Program-made: the position numbers and the translations under genes
Notes under the pieces: generated by a model
Told to the model about the DNA's origin: nothing
Databases searched by the model: none
What the model saw: only the letters and a program-made list of their open reading frames with translations
Shown here: in pieces, positions 1 through 7,964 of the stretch
Layout: every line of letters starts with the position of its first letter
How positions within the stretch are numbered: the stretch's first letter is position 1
Source of the DNA: CALFER01 sp964472395
GTDB taxonomy: Bacteria > CSSED10-310 > CALFER01
Length of the DNA: 20,424 bases
Reading direction: 5' to 3'
Assembly: GCA_964472395.1 (NCBI GenBank)
Contig: CAYYMM010000085.1
Span: 1-20,424 of the forward strand

Positions 1-93
1 GGGAGCGGGGGCTTCGCCAAAAGCTCCCTTCGACACGCTCAGGGAGCGGGGGCTTTACCAAAAGCTCCCTTCGACTGGCTCAGGGAGCGGGGG
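1..93. repeat. 41-bp tandem repeat with hairpin arms, about 2.3 copies
   Basis: The unit starting GGGAGCGGGGGCTT begins at 1, 42 and 83, so the period is 41 bp. The third copy is cut after GGGAGCGGGGG. Copies differ at only a few bases (CTTCGCC against CTTTACC; GACACGC against GACTGGC). Each unit carries GCTCCC and GGGAGC arms about 13 bases apart around TTCGAC..GCTCA, so transcripts or single strands could fold. From memory, related CCCTTCGAC..GCTCAGGG elements are scattered between genes of many environmental bacteria. The array may continue beyond the left edge. No coding potential was seen. Confidence 0.85.
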
Positions 94-100
94 AAGACCA

Positions 101-129
101 TTGATTTTCTTTCCCCGTTCGGGCATAAT
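101..129 (+). promoter_or_regulatory. sigma-70-type promoter for the GGDEF gene
   Basis: TTGATT (101-106) is separated by 17 bases from CATAAT (124-129). Transcription would start near 136, leaving a leader of about 35 bases before the ATG at 172. The promoter lies just downstream of the 41-bp repeats. Confidence 0.55.
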
Positions 130-171
130 TTACTTAAGCATCGAGATTTTCGATTCGCACAGGAGGCTCTC

Positions 172-942
172 ATGGATACCCAAACCTTCTATCGCTTCAT
201 CGCCGACTTGTCCGGTGTCATGTGGATGTACGTCATTTTCTTCTGCCTGATCCTCGCAATCTGCTTCTTCCTGCTCCAACGCCGCCTCAGAAAAATGATC
301 CGCCTGGAAAAAGAACTCCGGGAATCACTCACCAAACAAACCCAATTGCTCGACCGCAAAAAGGCCGACCTCGAAAAAGTCATGCGCAACATCGCGTCAA
401 TGAAATCACAAGTCAAACAGATGAGCGATCAGATCGCCGAACAGAACGTGCAGGACGATCTCACCGGCCTGAGCACCCAGAGTTTCTTCGACAAGAGCCT
501 GGACAAGGAGTGGAAACGCGCGTTCCGCGGAAAACGCCCACTGTCGCTCGCCATGATCGGTATCGACCACTTCAAACCCTTCTCGGACGGATATACCCGC
601 GAAGAAGCCACCGAATGCATCCGGAAAATCGCAGAACTTCTCAAAGAGGAGATCCACCGGCCCGGCGATATCATCGCACGATTCGGCGAACACCAGTTCG
701 GTGTGCTGCTCGCGGAAACCTACTCCGACGGCGCCTGGGCAGTCGCCGATAAGGTCCGCAAAAAGGTCGAAGCACTCTCGATCCCAAACCGCTTCTCGCC
801 CAGTATCCCCTTCATCACCATCAGCGTCGGACTGCTCAGCCTGATGCCACACTCCAAGAAAGTCCCGGCGTTCATCATGGAAAAAACCTCCCAGGCGCTC
901 GACGCCGCGCAGGCGGATGGAGGGAATTGCGTCAAGGCGTAG
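172..942 (+). CDS. Membrane-anchored degenerate GGDEF protein, possible c-di-GMP receptor
   Basis: The protein has 256 residues. A single membrane segment lies at about 17-36, a charged coiled coil at about 37-93, and a GGDEF domain at 94-254 opening with DDLTGL. The catalytic signature, usually GG(D/E)EF, reads GEHQF (172-176), and the first metal-site region reads GIDHF rather than DIDHF. Diguanylate cyclase activity is therefore unlikely. The inhibitory I-site RxxD is present as RPGD (163-166), exactly five residues before the signature, which is the normal spacing. Inference: an inner-membrane c-di-GMP sensor or partner protein rather than a cyclase. AGGAGG at 161-166 lies 5 bases before the ATG. 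No sensory domain is visible besides the membrane stub and coiled coil. The GGDEF fold assignment is good; the function is inferred. Confidence 0.85.
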   Translation: MDTQTFYRFIADLSGVMWMYVIFFCLILAICFFLLQRRLRKMIRLEKELRESLTKQTQLLDRKKADLEKVMRNIASMKSQVKQMSDQIAEQNVQDDLTGLSTQSFFDKSLDKEWKRAFRGKRPLSLAMIGIDHFKPFSDGYTREEATECIRKIAELLKEEIHRPGDIIARFGEHQFGVLLAETYSDGAWAVADKVRKKVEALSIPNRFSPSIPFITISVGLLSLMPHSKKVPAFIMEKTSQALDAAQADGGNCVKA

Positions 943-976
943 TTGTGGTATCCTGATCGGAACAGGAGATTCACAT

Positions 977-1204
977 ATGGAACATGATTCGAATTCCCCC
1001 AATGTGCCCTCGCCCGAAATCGACCGTATGACACGCATCATGGCGTTCATCGGAAAAGTATGCCCGTTCTGCAATGCCTGGCGGATCATGCCGAACACAC
1101 GGTTCGGACGATTTCTCAAACAACGCCAGAGCGGCTGCCCCGCATGCAACGCCTACCGGCAGGTGTACGCGACGGATGAGGAGGACACCGAGGCCCGTAG
1201 GTGA
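977..1204 (+). CDS. Small two-CxxC protein (putative zinc ribbon) coupled to radical SAM gene
   Basis: The protein has 75 residues. It contains CPFC and CPAC, separated by 25 residues, an arrangement typical of a small zinc ribbon, with a basic stretch between them. The ATG at 977 is chosen because AGGAG at 964-968 precedes it; an in-frame ATG at 917 lies inside the preceding gene and has no such site. Its last four bases (GTGA, 1201-1204) are also the start of the next gene, so translation of the radical SAM enzyme is probably coupled to it. The function is unknown. It could be a zinc-binding accessory protein or, less likely, a Cys-containing substrate of the enzymes downstream. The tail is acidic (DEEDTE). 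Confidence 0.7.
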   Translation: MEHDSNSPNVPSPEIDRMTRIMAFIGKVCPFCNAWRIMPNTRFGRFLKQRQSGCPACNAYRQVYATDEEDTEARR

Positions 1205-2712
1205 ATGTCCTCCTGATCGGCCTCGGTAAATACCTCTCCCTATTCGGACTCAGAAGCCTGTCCGCATTCATCGAATCAGAAGGTCATTCTGCGACAATAC
1301 TGTTCGTCCCGGTCGATGCCTCCCTGTCACTCTATAAACCGGAAGTCGACACGATCGCCGAAACCGTGCTCCATCACCAACCCGACATCGTCGGCATCAG
1401 CCTCATGTTCTGCGACGCAGCACGCGGCCTCCGCCTGACTCGGGCCATCAAATCCAGACTCGATGTCCCCGTCATCTGGGGCGGCCTGCACCCCTCCCTC
1501 TGCCTCGGCGACACCCCCGATTGCGTCGATTATGTCTGCGTCGGCGAAGGCGAACGCCCCCTTTCCAATCTCCTCGACGCCCTCGGCAACGGACACCCCC
1601 CCGACGCCATCCCGGGAATCGCCGTCCGCTCGCACACCGGATGGTTGCCACCCCACCCCGCACCCCGCATTGAAGACCTCGATCAATTGCCCCTCCCGGA
1701 TTATCGCCTCGACCACCACCTCATCCTCGACGGAGGCGCAATCCGTCCCCTCACACGGGATCGCATGATGCAGCATCTCCCGCACATCGCCCGGATTCAC
1801 CCGATCTTGACGACCCGGGGCTGCCCGCACCGATGCTCGTTCTGCGCGAACTCCGCACTGGAATCACTCGGCACCGGCCCCTTCGTGAGACGCTTTTCGC
1901 CCGAACGCGTCATCGCCGAAATGCGGGATGCCGTCGAACGGTTCCCGGATGTGCTGGGCATGATGATCGGCGACGACCTGTTCATTTCCGCCCCGCAGGA
2001 GTGGCTCGAACGCTTCTGCGACCTGTATCGGACGAATATCGGCCTGCCGTTTTTCTGCGAAATCCACCCCGGGCACGTGCGGCCGGGGGTGATGGAGATG
2101 CTCACCGAGACCGGTCTGACGGGCGTGGGAATGGGCATCCAAAGCGGGTCGGAGCGGATCGCCAATGGGATCTTCGCACGCGGCACGACGAACCGACAGA
2201 TCCTGGAAAGCACTTCCATGCTCGATGCCGAAGCCCCGACGGTCTCACGCTACTTCGACATCATCGTCGACAACCCATTCGAAACGGAATCCGAAACCGT
2301 TCAAACACTTGAACTCGTCAACAGTTTCAAGCGGAACTTCGAGCTCACCATCTTTCCGCTGCTGTTCTACCCCGGCACCGAGCTGACTCGCCGAGCCCGG
2401 GATGAGGGGCTCGATACGCACCAGGGCGACCTGATCTCGCGCGGCGAGAGCTGCCGGTATTCCCGATCGTATCTGAACCGGCTGCTCCGCTCGATCCCTC
2501 ATGCCCCCCGAAGCTGGGTCCGCTTCTGGATCGCACGCCGGCACACCCGATCCGGTCGCGCTTCGTTCTATCTGTTCTATTTCGGCTATTTCGTCTCGAT
2601 CCGCAAGCTCGCCTTCAACCTGACCAAATTCGTCCGCCTGCAGCTCGCGCTGCGATCATCGCGAAATCGCGGCATCCGAGCCCGGCGAATCATGCGATAT
2701 GCCCGGATCTGA
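1201..2712 (+). CDS. B12-binding-type radical SAM enzyme, paralogue 1
   Basis: The protein has 503 residues and starts with GTG inside the stop of the upstream small gene. Residues 1-130 form a cobalamin-binding-like Rossmann domain. Its last part, WGGLHPS (93-99) to VGEGE (114-118), is typical of the BchE-like families, but I see no DxHxxG cobalt-ligand motif. The radical SAM cluster motif CX3CX2C is C208, C212, C215 in RGCPHRCSFC. Later family features include GMGIQSGSER and IIVDNPFETES. The C-terminal 100 residues are basic and aromatic-rich, suggesting membrane association. It is clearly paralogous to the next gene, with the cluster cysteines at identical positions. Such enzymes perform methylations, cyclisations or other radical chemistry; the substrate cannot be read from sequence. 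Confidence 0.9.
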   Translation: MNVLLIGLGKYLSLFGLRSLSAFIESEGHSATILFVPVDASLSLYKPEVDTIAETVLHHQPDIVGISLMFCDAARGLRLTRAIKSRLDVPVIWGGLHPSLCLGDTPDCVDYVCVGEGERPLSNLLDALGNGHPPDAIPGIAVRSHTGWLPPHPAPRIEDLDQLPLPDYRLDHHLILDGGAIRPLTRDRMMQHLPHIARIHPILTTRGCPHRCSFCANSALESLGTGPFVRRFSPERVIAEMRDAVERFPDVLGMMIGDDLFISAPQEWLERFCDLYRTNIGLPFFCEIHPGHVRPGVMEMLTETGLTGVGMGIQSGSERIANGIFARGTTNRQILESTSMLDAEAPTVSRYFDIIVDNPFETESETVQTLELVNSFKRNFELTIFPLLFYPGTELTRRARDEGLDTHQGDLISRGESCRYSRSYLNRLLRSIPHAPRSWVRFWIARRHTRSGRASFYLFYFGYFVSIRKLAFNLTKFVRLQLALRSSRNRGIRARRIMRYARI

Positions 2713-2727
2713 CCCCATGGAGGCATC

Positions 2728-4254
2728 ATGAAGGTTGCTCTTTTCGTCCTTGAAAACGCCATGCCCGCCTTGGGAGCCCGCCATGTGTCCGCGGCCGTCC
2801 GCGCCGCGGGACATGAATCGAACATGCTCTTTCTGACTCGGAACTTCGATCAACCGGAAACGGAAGCGGAACTGAAGCAACTCGATGACTGGATCCGATC
2901 GGAACAACCCGACACCATCGGTTTGGGGCTCATGAGCAACCACCTGACCCGGGCCATTCGCCTGACCGGACATTTCAGAAAAACGCATGGCATTCCGGTC
3001 ATCTGGGGCGGCGTTCATCCGACATGCGCTCCGGACGATTGCCTCGATCACACCGACTGGGTGTGCGTGGGCGAAGCCGAGCAGACGATTGTCGATTATC
3101 TCGGGTTTCTTAAATCGGGAGCCGCCGGTGAACCGCCCCCCGGTATCATCGGCCGACGCAACGGCACAGTAGTTCGAGGCCCGAAACCGATCAAAACCGA
3201 GAATCTCGACAGCCTCCCGTTCCAGGATCACCGGATCGCCGATCATCTGATTCTGCACCGTGGACAGCTCCTGCCGATGACGCAGGAGTTGATGCGGAAC
3301 TATATCTACGCCAACATCGGCATCCATTTCATCATGACCTCGCGGGGATGCCCCAGACGCTGCACCTTCTGCTGCAACGACACGCTCAGCAACGCCTGCA
3401 CAGGTTCCCGCGTCCGCCGCCGATCGGTCCGGAACGTGCTCGACGAAGTCCGCCAGGCGCTCGAAACATACACCACCATCAGCTCGTTCGCATTCTGGGA
3501 CGATTCGTTCCTGTGTTCGCCTCCGGAATGGCTCGAGGCATTCTGCACGCTCTACCGGATTGAAATCGGTCTGCCGTTTTTCTGCAATCTGCATCCGAGC
3601 GAAGCGGATGAGCGAACCGTCGGGATGCTCAGGGATGCGGGACTGATCGGTTTCCAGATGGGCCTGCAGACCGGCAGTGAACGGGTGAGCCGCGAGATAT
3701 TCGATCGGAGCCTGTCCGTGACGGAATGCGAGGGGGCCGCCCGCCGGCTGCACGCGGCGCGTCGCCGGATCCGCGATCGTCACTATCACGTCATCGTCGA
3801 CAACCCCTGGGAAACGGAATCTGATTCCCTGCAGACGCTGGATCTCCTCAACCGCATCCCGCGTCCCTTCCACCTGAGCTGCCTGTCGCTGATGCTCTAT
3901 CCCGGTTCGCGACTGCATGCAAAGGCCGTGCAGGACGGCATCGAGACCGTCTCGACGGGGGATGTCTACCAGCGCGAATACTATGCCTACAAACGAACCT
4001 TCCTGAATGTCCTGACGGCCTCGACGCAGACGCTGCCGCCGCCCGTCATCCGCTTCCTGGCCGCTCACCGGCATTCCGCACTCATCCGGCTCCTGTTTTT
4101 CCTCTATTACTACTGCTATCGGCTGCCTCGTTACCGCTACCTGAATCGCCTGCTGCTCCACTGGATCCAGAAAGCACTCCATCCCAGGATTCCGCACTCC
4201 GCCTCCGCACGCCGCATGCTTCTCGATGCCACTATCCGCTTCAGACCCCAGTAA
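2728..4254 (+). CDS. B12-binding-type radical SAM enzyme, paralogue 2
   Basis: The protein has 508 residues. GGAGG (2719-2723) sits 4 bases before the ATG, and the gap from the previous stop is 15 bases, so the gene is in the same operon. An N-terminal Rossmann domain contains WGGVHPT (93-99) and VGEAE (114-118). The [4Fe-4S] motif is C208, C212, C215 in RGCPRRCTFC, at the same residue numbers as in paralogue 1. Shared blocks such as IGLPFFC, TGSER and VIVDNPWETES show tandem duplication followed by strong divergence. The C-terminus has a hydrophobic aromatic segment (LLFFLYYYCYRLP) and then a basic tail, so it probably works at the membrane. It converges with the opposing operon after 23 bp, with no room for a separate terminator. 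The reaction is unknown. Confidence 0.9.
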   Translation: MKVALFVLENAMPALGARHVSAAVRAAGHESNMLFLTRNFDQPETEAELKQLDDWIRSEQPDTIGLGLMSNHLTRAIRLTGHFRKTHGIPVIWGGVHPTCAPDDCLDHTDWVCVGEAEQTIVDYLGFLKSGAAGEPPPGIIGRRNGTVVRGPKPIKTENLDSLPFQDHRIADHLILHRGQLLPMTQELMRNYIYANIGIHFIMTSRGCPRRCTFCCNDTLSNACTGSRVRRRSVRNVLDEVRQALETYTTISSFAFWDDSFLCSPPEWLEAFCTLYRIEIGLPFFCNLHPSEADERTVGMLRDAGLIGFQMGLQTGSERVSREIFDRSLSVTECEGAARRLHAARRRIRDRHYHVIVDNPWETESDSLQTLDLLNRIPRPFHLSCLSLMLYPGSRLHAKAVQDGIETVSTGDVYQREYYAYKRTFLNVLTASTQTLPPPVIRFLAAHRHSALIRLLFFLYYYCYRLPRYRYLNRLLLHWIQKALHPRIPHSASARRMLLDATIRFRPQ

Positions 4255-4277
4255 CACCACCGATCGGCTCCACGGGT

Positions 4278-5288
4278 TCAGTCGATGCGCCGGTACCGCC
4301 TCCACACCGGCGAACGCGTCTCGATCCACTCCCCCGTCCTCCGAAGCGTTACCCGGGTCTCCTCCCGCGCCCAACACCCCCGGCACACCTCGATCGCGTC
4401 CGCCCGGAACGTCCGATGCAACCGGACGACCTCCCGCTGCCGCGACAGTACGCGGTCGAGGGGCTCTTCGAACACATTTCCCAGGAGTTGTTCCCCGTGC
4501 CAGACCTCGCAGCACAGATGCACATCCCCGTTCCATGCGATGGTGAGGGGTTCCGCGAGACGATGGCAGGGGGATCTTCGGATCGGACGCCGGGCGAGCG
4601 GATCCGCGACGGAGTCGCTCGAAAGCCCTCGTCCCGTCGCATCACGCTCGACCTGAACGACGACCTCGTCGACCCGACCCACCCAGTGCCGGACGAACGC
4701 GTCGATCCGATCGCGGATGAGGGGCGTGTCGACGATCTGCATCTGCGTGCGGATACGGACACCGGGATGGCGACGGAGTCTGTCGAGGAACCCGTCGATG
4801 TTGGTCATCACCTCACGCCATCCATCCATTCCGGTAAGCGCATGGTAGGATTCGGAATCCACCCCGTTGACGCTGAACCCGATCGTCTCGATCCGATGAG
4901 CCAGCAGCCGCTCCGACCAGTCCTCGCCGAGCAACACCGCGTTGGTCAGGAATGCGATTTTCAGACCGGGATGCCGCCGGACATTCCGGATAAACGCATC
5001 GAAGGCGGGATGCAAGAGAGGCTCACCGGCGCCATGCAGAATGATGACGGCTTCGGGAAACAAACGGGCGATCCGGTCGATCAGGTCGCGGTGCCGGTCG
5101 GGATCCATGTCGCCCTGCTCCCGGCGGCGGATCGACGCGTCGCCGACCCCGTGCATGGGGCACATGCGGCAGGACAGATTGCAGCGGTTGGTCGATTCGA
5201 TGACGAAGATGCCGGGATGTCGCGTCAGCCAGGCTGCGCGAAGCCATCTCAGTCGCATCCGGAGATGCCGGATCGTCTCGGCGTTCAT
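4278..5288 (-). CDS. Radical SAM/SPASM domain enzyme
   Basis: The protein has 336 residues. The SAM-cluster motif CNLSCRMC gives C36, C40 and C43, followed by a GEP SAM-binding motif at 88-90 (GAGEPLLHP). The C-terminal SPASM-like region carries further cysteines: C241, C259, C260, C302 and C305, with the typical WNGDVHLCC and LGNVFEEPL blocks. SPASM enzymes use auxiliary Fe-S clusters and often modify peptides or act on sugar- or alcohol-type substrates. Its ATG overlaps the stop of the glycosyltransferase gene (ATGA, 5285-5288), so it is the last gene of the leftward operon. The context with a glycosyltransferase and B12-type enzymes suggests a shared pathway. The substrate is unknown. Confidence 0.88.
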   Translation of the reverse strand: MNAETIRHLRMRLRWLRAAWLTRHPGIFVIESTNRCNLSCRMCPMHGVGDASIRRREQGDMDPDRHRDLIDRIARLFPEAVIILHGAGEPLLHPAFDAFIRNVRRHPGLKIAFLTNAVLLGEDWSERLLAHRIETIGFSVNGVDSESYHALTGMDGWREVMTNIDGFLDRLRRHPGVRIRTQMQIVDTPLIRDRIDAFVRHWVGRVDEVVVQVERDATGRGLSSDSVADPLARRPIRRSPCHRLAEPLTIAWNGDVHLCCEVWHGEQLLGNVFEEPLDRVLSRQREVVRLHRTFRADAIEVCRGCWAREETRVTLRRTGEWIETRSPVWRRYRRID

Positions 5289-6430
5289 GCGAACGTTCCC
5301 TCAAAATGGATCCGCCGGCAATCCGACAAGGTCCGGATCACACGGAAGAAATGACGGCCGGGCGAGAGTCTCCGGGCGAGATCCGCGGGAATCTCGATCG
5401 TACTGCCTCCGGACGATCGAACCGCGAACTTGTCGAAAAAACACCGGGTCGTGGCGATTTCCACCAGCACATCTCCGTCGATCACCGGCCATGACAGCGT
5501 GATCGATCGCGGTGATTGCGGCGGCGTGTGAACCGAGTCGGAAAATCGCCGCTTCAAGGACCGCTTCAGGAGGCTTTCGAGCATCAGAGCGGCTGTGACG
5601 CTCCGGACCTGCAGGGCGTTGTAGTGCGCCTTCAGATACGCGCCCGGTCCGGCATTCCAGGAACGGCAAATCGCCGAGTCCATACTCCGTCTCCGGCTGT
5701 TCCCCAGAAAATGCACGATCCGGGCGGTCGGAACCGACAGGAGTTTCCAGCCTCTCCGGCGGAGTCTCAACCCGAGATCGACGTCTTCGTATCCCAGGAA
5801 ATAGCGGGGATCGAACCCGCCGCCTACGGAATCGAGCGCCGCACGCTTCGCCATCAGATACGCCCCTCCGATCGCAGGCGTCTCGACGGGATCCGCCTCG
5901 GCTGCCCAGTACCGCCAGTCCATCTCCCAGTGCGGACGAAAGAGCCCCTCAGCATCGATCCATCGGGATGCGCCGGTATGAATCATCCACAGTTCGAGGG
6001 GAGTCGGCGTCTTGAGGCAGGAAATGAGGAAGCGGCATTCCGTATCCCAGAAAGCCCGCGGCCCGGCAGCGCCGACTCCGGAATCCCGCGACAGGGCATC
6101 GAGCATCTCGTCGGGAAAACCGTCCAGCGCGATCGTGTCGGGATTGAGAAACAGGATCGTGTCACCGGAAGCGATATGAAGACCCGCCTGGTTGGCTCGG
6201 GCGAAACCGAGATTCACCTCCGAGCGGATCAGACGGATCGACGGATCGAAGCCTGCCACCCAATCGGCCGTGCCGTCGGTCGATGCATTGTCCACGACAA
6301 TCCATTCGGCCTCTGATGCCACCCGCGAGCGCTGCAGCGCATCGAAACAGGCCGGCAGATCGTCCCGGCTGTTCCAGGTGACCACGATGATCGACAGCGT
6401 CAAGCGGTTACGCCGTGTTGATGCTGTCAC
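5285..6430 (-). CDS. Family 2 glycosyltransferase with C-terminal FN3-like domain
   Basis: The protein has 381 residues. The start is taken as the GTG at 6430-6428, which overlaps the stop of the upstream radical SAM gene (GTGA); a longer in-frame ORF to 6502 lies wholly inside that gene. The GT-A domain has SIIVVTWNS (13-21), VVDNASTDGT (45-54), NLGFARANQ (73-81), the metal-site region FLNPDT (94-99), and GYEDVDLGLRLRRRGW (213-228), as in rhamnosyltransferase-like GT2 enzymes. Residues 305-370 look like a fibronectin-III/Ig-type beta domain: LSWPVIDGDVLVEIATTRCF, then L..G.HFFRV. That is unusual on a cytoplasmic GT2. The donor and acceptor are unknown. It is translationally coupled at both ends. 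Confidence 0.88.
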   Translation of the reverse strand: MTASTRRNRLTLSIIVVTWNSRDDLPACFDALQRSRVASEAEWIVVDNASTDGTADWVAGFDPSIRLIRSEVNLGFARANQAGLHIASGDTILFLNPDTIALDGFPDEMLDALSRDSGVGAAGPRAFWDTECRFLISCLKTPTPLELWMIHTGASRWIDAEGLFRPHWEMDWRYWAAEADPVETPAIGGAYLMAKRAALDSVGGGFDPRYFLGYEDVDLGLRLRRRGWKLLSVPTARIVHFLGNSRRRSMDSAICRSWNAGPGAYLKAHYNALQVRSVTAALMLESLLKRSLKRRFSDSVHTPPQSPRSITLSWPVIDGDVLVEIATTRCFFDKFAVRSSGGSTIEIPADLARRLSPGRHFFRVIRTLSDCRRIHFEGTFA

Positions 6431-7908
6431 GACTGCGCCCACTGGCGGAACCGCTGGGGATTGCACAGCCCGATGCGTGTGCCGAGCCGGAGCAGCCACC
6501 ATTCGAACGGGAATCGGAAATCGAACCGGCGGATGCGGGCACGTGCGGAGCGGATGAGGAGATGTTTCAGGAGCGCGACGGGGGATGGCGAGAGGTGGGA
6601 GGTACGGAGCGAAAACGGGAGATAGAAGTAAAAGATCATGTCCACGATCCGCGCCTGATGCCGTTCGATCCAGGGCTGATCCGGCGTCAGACGGTAAATC
6701 TGGTAGTGTTCAATCGATTCCGGATCGGTTTCGCCCGGCGGCGCACCCTGCAGCGGTGCATAGAGTTCGGTGATGGGAATCGGTGAAAAGCGATAGATGG
6801 CGAATGTCGAATCGGGGTGATCGCGTCGCAGAGCATGAATGGCGTCGATCGTGCGCCTCAGATCCTCCAGGGTTTCGCCCGGGATCCCGAGAATATAGTT
6901 GAAGATACCGGCGATCCCGTATCGGTGCGTTTTTTCCGCAAACGTCCGGATGTCGTCCGGAGTGATTCCCTTGTCCATATCGTCCAGAATCCGCTGTGTC
7001 GCGCTTTCGGCTCCGACCTCGATCCGCCGGCAGCCGCCGCGCTGCAGCAGATCCCAAGTGTCGTCCGACAGGGTGTTGATCTGATCCGCGCGCCCTGGCG
7101 CCTGCCATTCGATCCCGAGGCCCTCCCGGATGAATCCGTCCATGATGGCGCGCACACGCTCCTCATCCGCAAAAAAATTGGCATCGACAAAACGGATGCG
7201 CCTGAGCTGATACGTGCGGACGAGTTGCGTGATGTCGCGGATGACCGTGTCCGCGGGGCGAGGGTGCCACTGATCCGCATACCCGCAGTGAATCGCGCAG
7301 AACTTGCAGGTTCCCGTGCAGCCCTTACTCGAAATGTAGCTCAGTTCGCGTTCGGGCCCGATGTAGCGTTCGATATCGAGCAGTTGGTAGGCGGGGCAGG
7401 GCGACGACGCAATGTGACTCGACGGGATGTGCGCAGTGTGCTCGACCCGCCCGTCCTGCACGGTCGCGATCCCCGGGATTCCTGCGGCGGGGCGACCGGA
7501 GGACAGCGCGTTCACCAGTTCGAGAAACGCTGTTTCGCCTTCGCCCGTGACGACGTAATCGACCGCCGGGTGGGCGAGCACGCGTTCGGGGACGATGGAT
7601 GGGAACCAGCCGCCCATGACGACCGGAAGATCGGGGCGGATCGCCTTGACCGCCCGGGCGAACCGGAAACCGCGGAACACCTGTCCGCCGGGACGGATGC
7701 TGATGCCGACGCAGATCGCCCGGGAGAGTTCGGCCTGGAGATTCAGCGTGGGGAGGGGCTCGAGGCGTTCATCGAGGATCCGGACGTCGAAGCCGGCGGA
7801 GAGGAGGGGCGGCGCGAGCGAGAGGAGTTCGAGGGGGACGAGCAGGGGGTGTTGGTTTTCGAGCAACTCGGGGAAGAACAGCACGACATTGTTTGGGGTT
7901 CCTGCCAT
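6427..7908 (-). CDS. B12-binding-type radical SAM enzyme, first gene of leftward operon
   Basis: The protein has 493 residues. The N-terminal cobalamin-binding-like domain includes MGGWFPS (98-104) and VTGEGE (120-125). The cluster motif KGCTGTCKFC gives C197, C201 and C204. EVGAES and YILGIPGE blocks are typical of the radical SAM barrel. The C-terminus is aromatic and basic (IFYFYLPFSL and then Arg-rich), as in BchE/HpnJ-type proteins. It is not a close paralogue of the two rightward enzymes: the cluster spacing and the sequence around the motif differ. AGGAG (within 7921-7926) lies about 12 bases before the ATG. It heads an operon with a glycosyltransferase and a SPASM enzyme, both joined by 4-base overlaps. 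The reaction is unknown. Confidence 0.9.
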   Translation of the reverse strand: MAGTPNNVVLFFPELLENQHPLLVPLELLSLAPPLLSAGFDVRILDERLEPLPTLNLQAELSRAICVGISIRPGGQVFRGFRFARAVKAIRPDLPVVMGGWFPSIVPERVLAHPAVDYVVTGEGETAFLELVNALSSGRPAAGIPGIATVQDGRVEHTAHIPSSHIASSPCPAYQLLDIERYIGPERELSYISSKGCTGTCKFCAIHCGYADQWHPRPADTVIRDITQLVRTYQLRRIRFVDANFFADEERVRAIMDGFIREGLGIEWQAPGRADQINTLSDDTWDLLQRGGCRRIEVGAESATQRILDDMDKGITPDDIRTFAEKTHRYGIAGIFNYILGIPGETLEDLRRTIDAIHALRRDHPDSTFAIYRFSPIPITELYAPLQGAPPGETDPESIEHYQIYRLTPDQPWIERHQARIVDMIFYFYLPFSLRTSHLSPSPVALLKHLLIRSARARIRRFDFRFPFEWWLLRLGTRIGLCNPQRFRQWAQS

Positions 7909-7935
7909 AAAGGGGAAGATCTCCTGTGCGTTTCA

Positions 7936-7964
7936 AGTATAGAGGATACCGTTACGCGTTACCA
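7936..7964 (-). promoter_or_regulatory. possible promoter of the leftward radical SAM operon
   Basis: On the minus strand a good -10 box, TATACT, lies at 7941-7936. The best-placed -35 at 17 bases is weak (TGGTAA, 7964-7959). Transcription would start near 7929, only about 20 bases before the start codon. The -10 is convincing, the -35 is not. Confidence 0.35.

Noticed and set aside
2656..4536. 626-codon open frame on the minus strand
   Set aside because: It lies antisense to the second radical SAM gene, whose motifs, start site and family blocks are clear. The minus frame has no recognisable domain or ribosome site; long antisense frames are common in GC-rich DNA.
4416..5354. 312-codon open frame opposite the SPASM gene
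   Set aside because: It is a shadow of a gene with a full set of cluster cysteines; there is no ribosome site.
6431..6502. 24-codon N-terminal extension of the glycosyltransferase
   Set aside because: It lies entirely within the upstream radical SAM gene; the GTG in the GTGA overlap starts just before the first GT2 strand.
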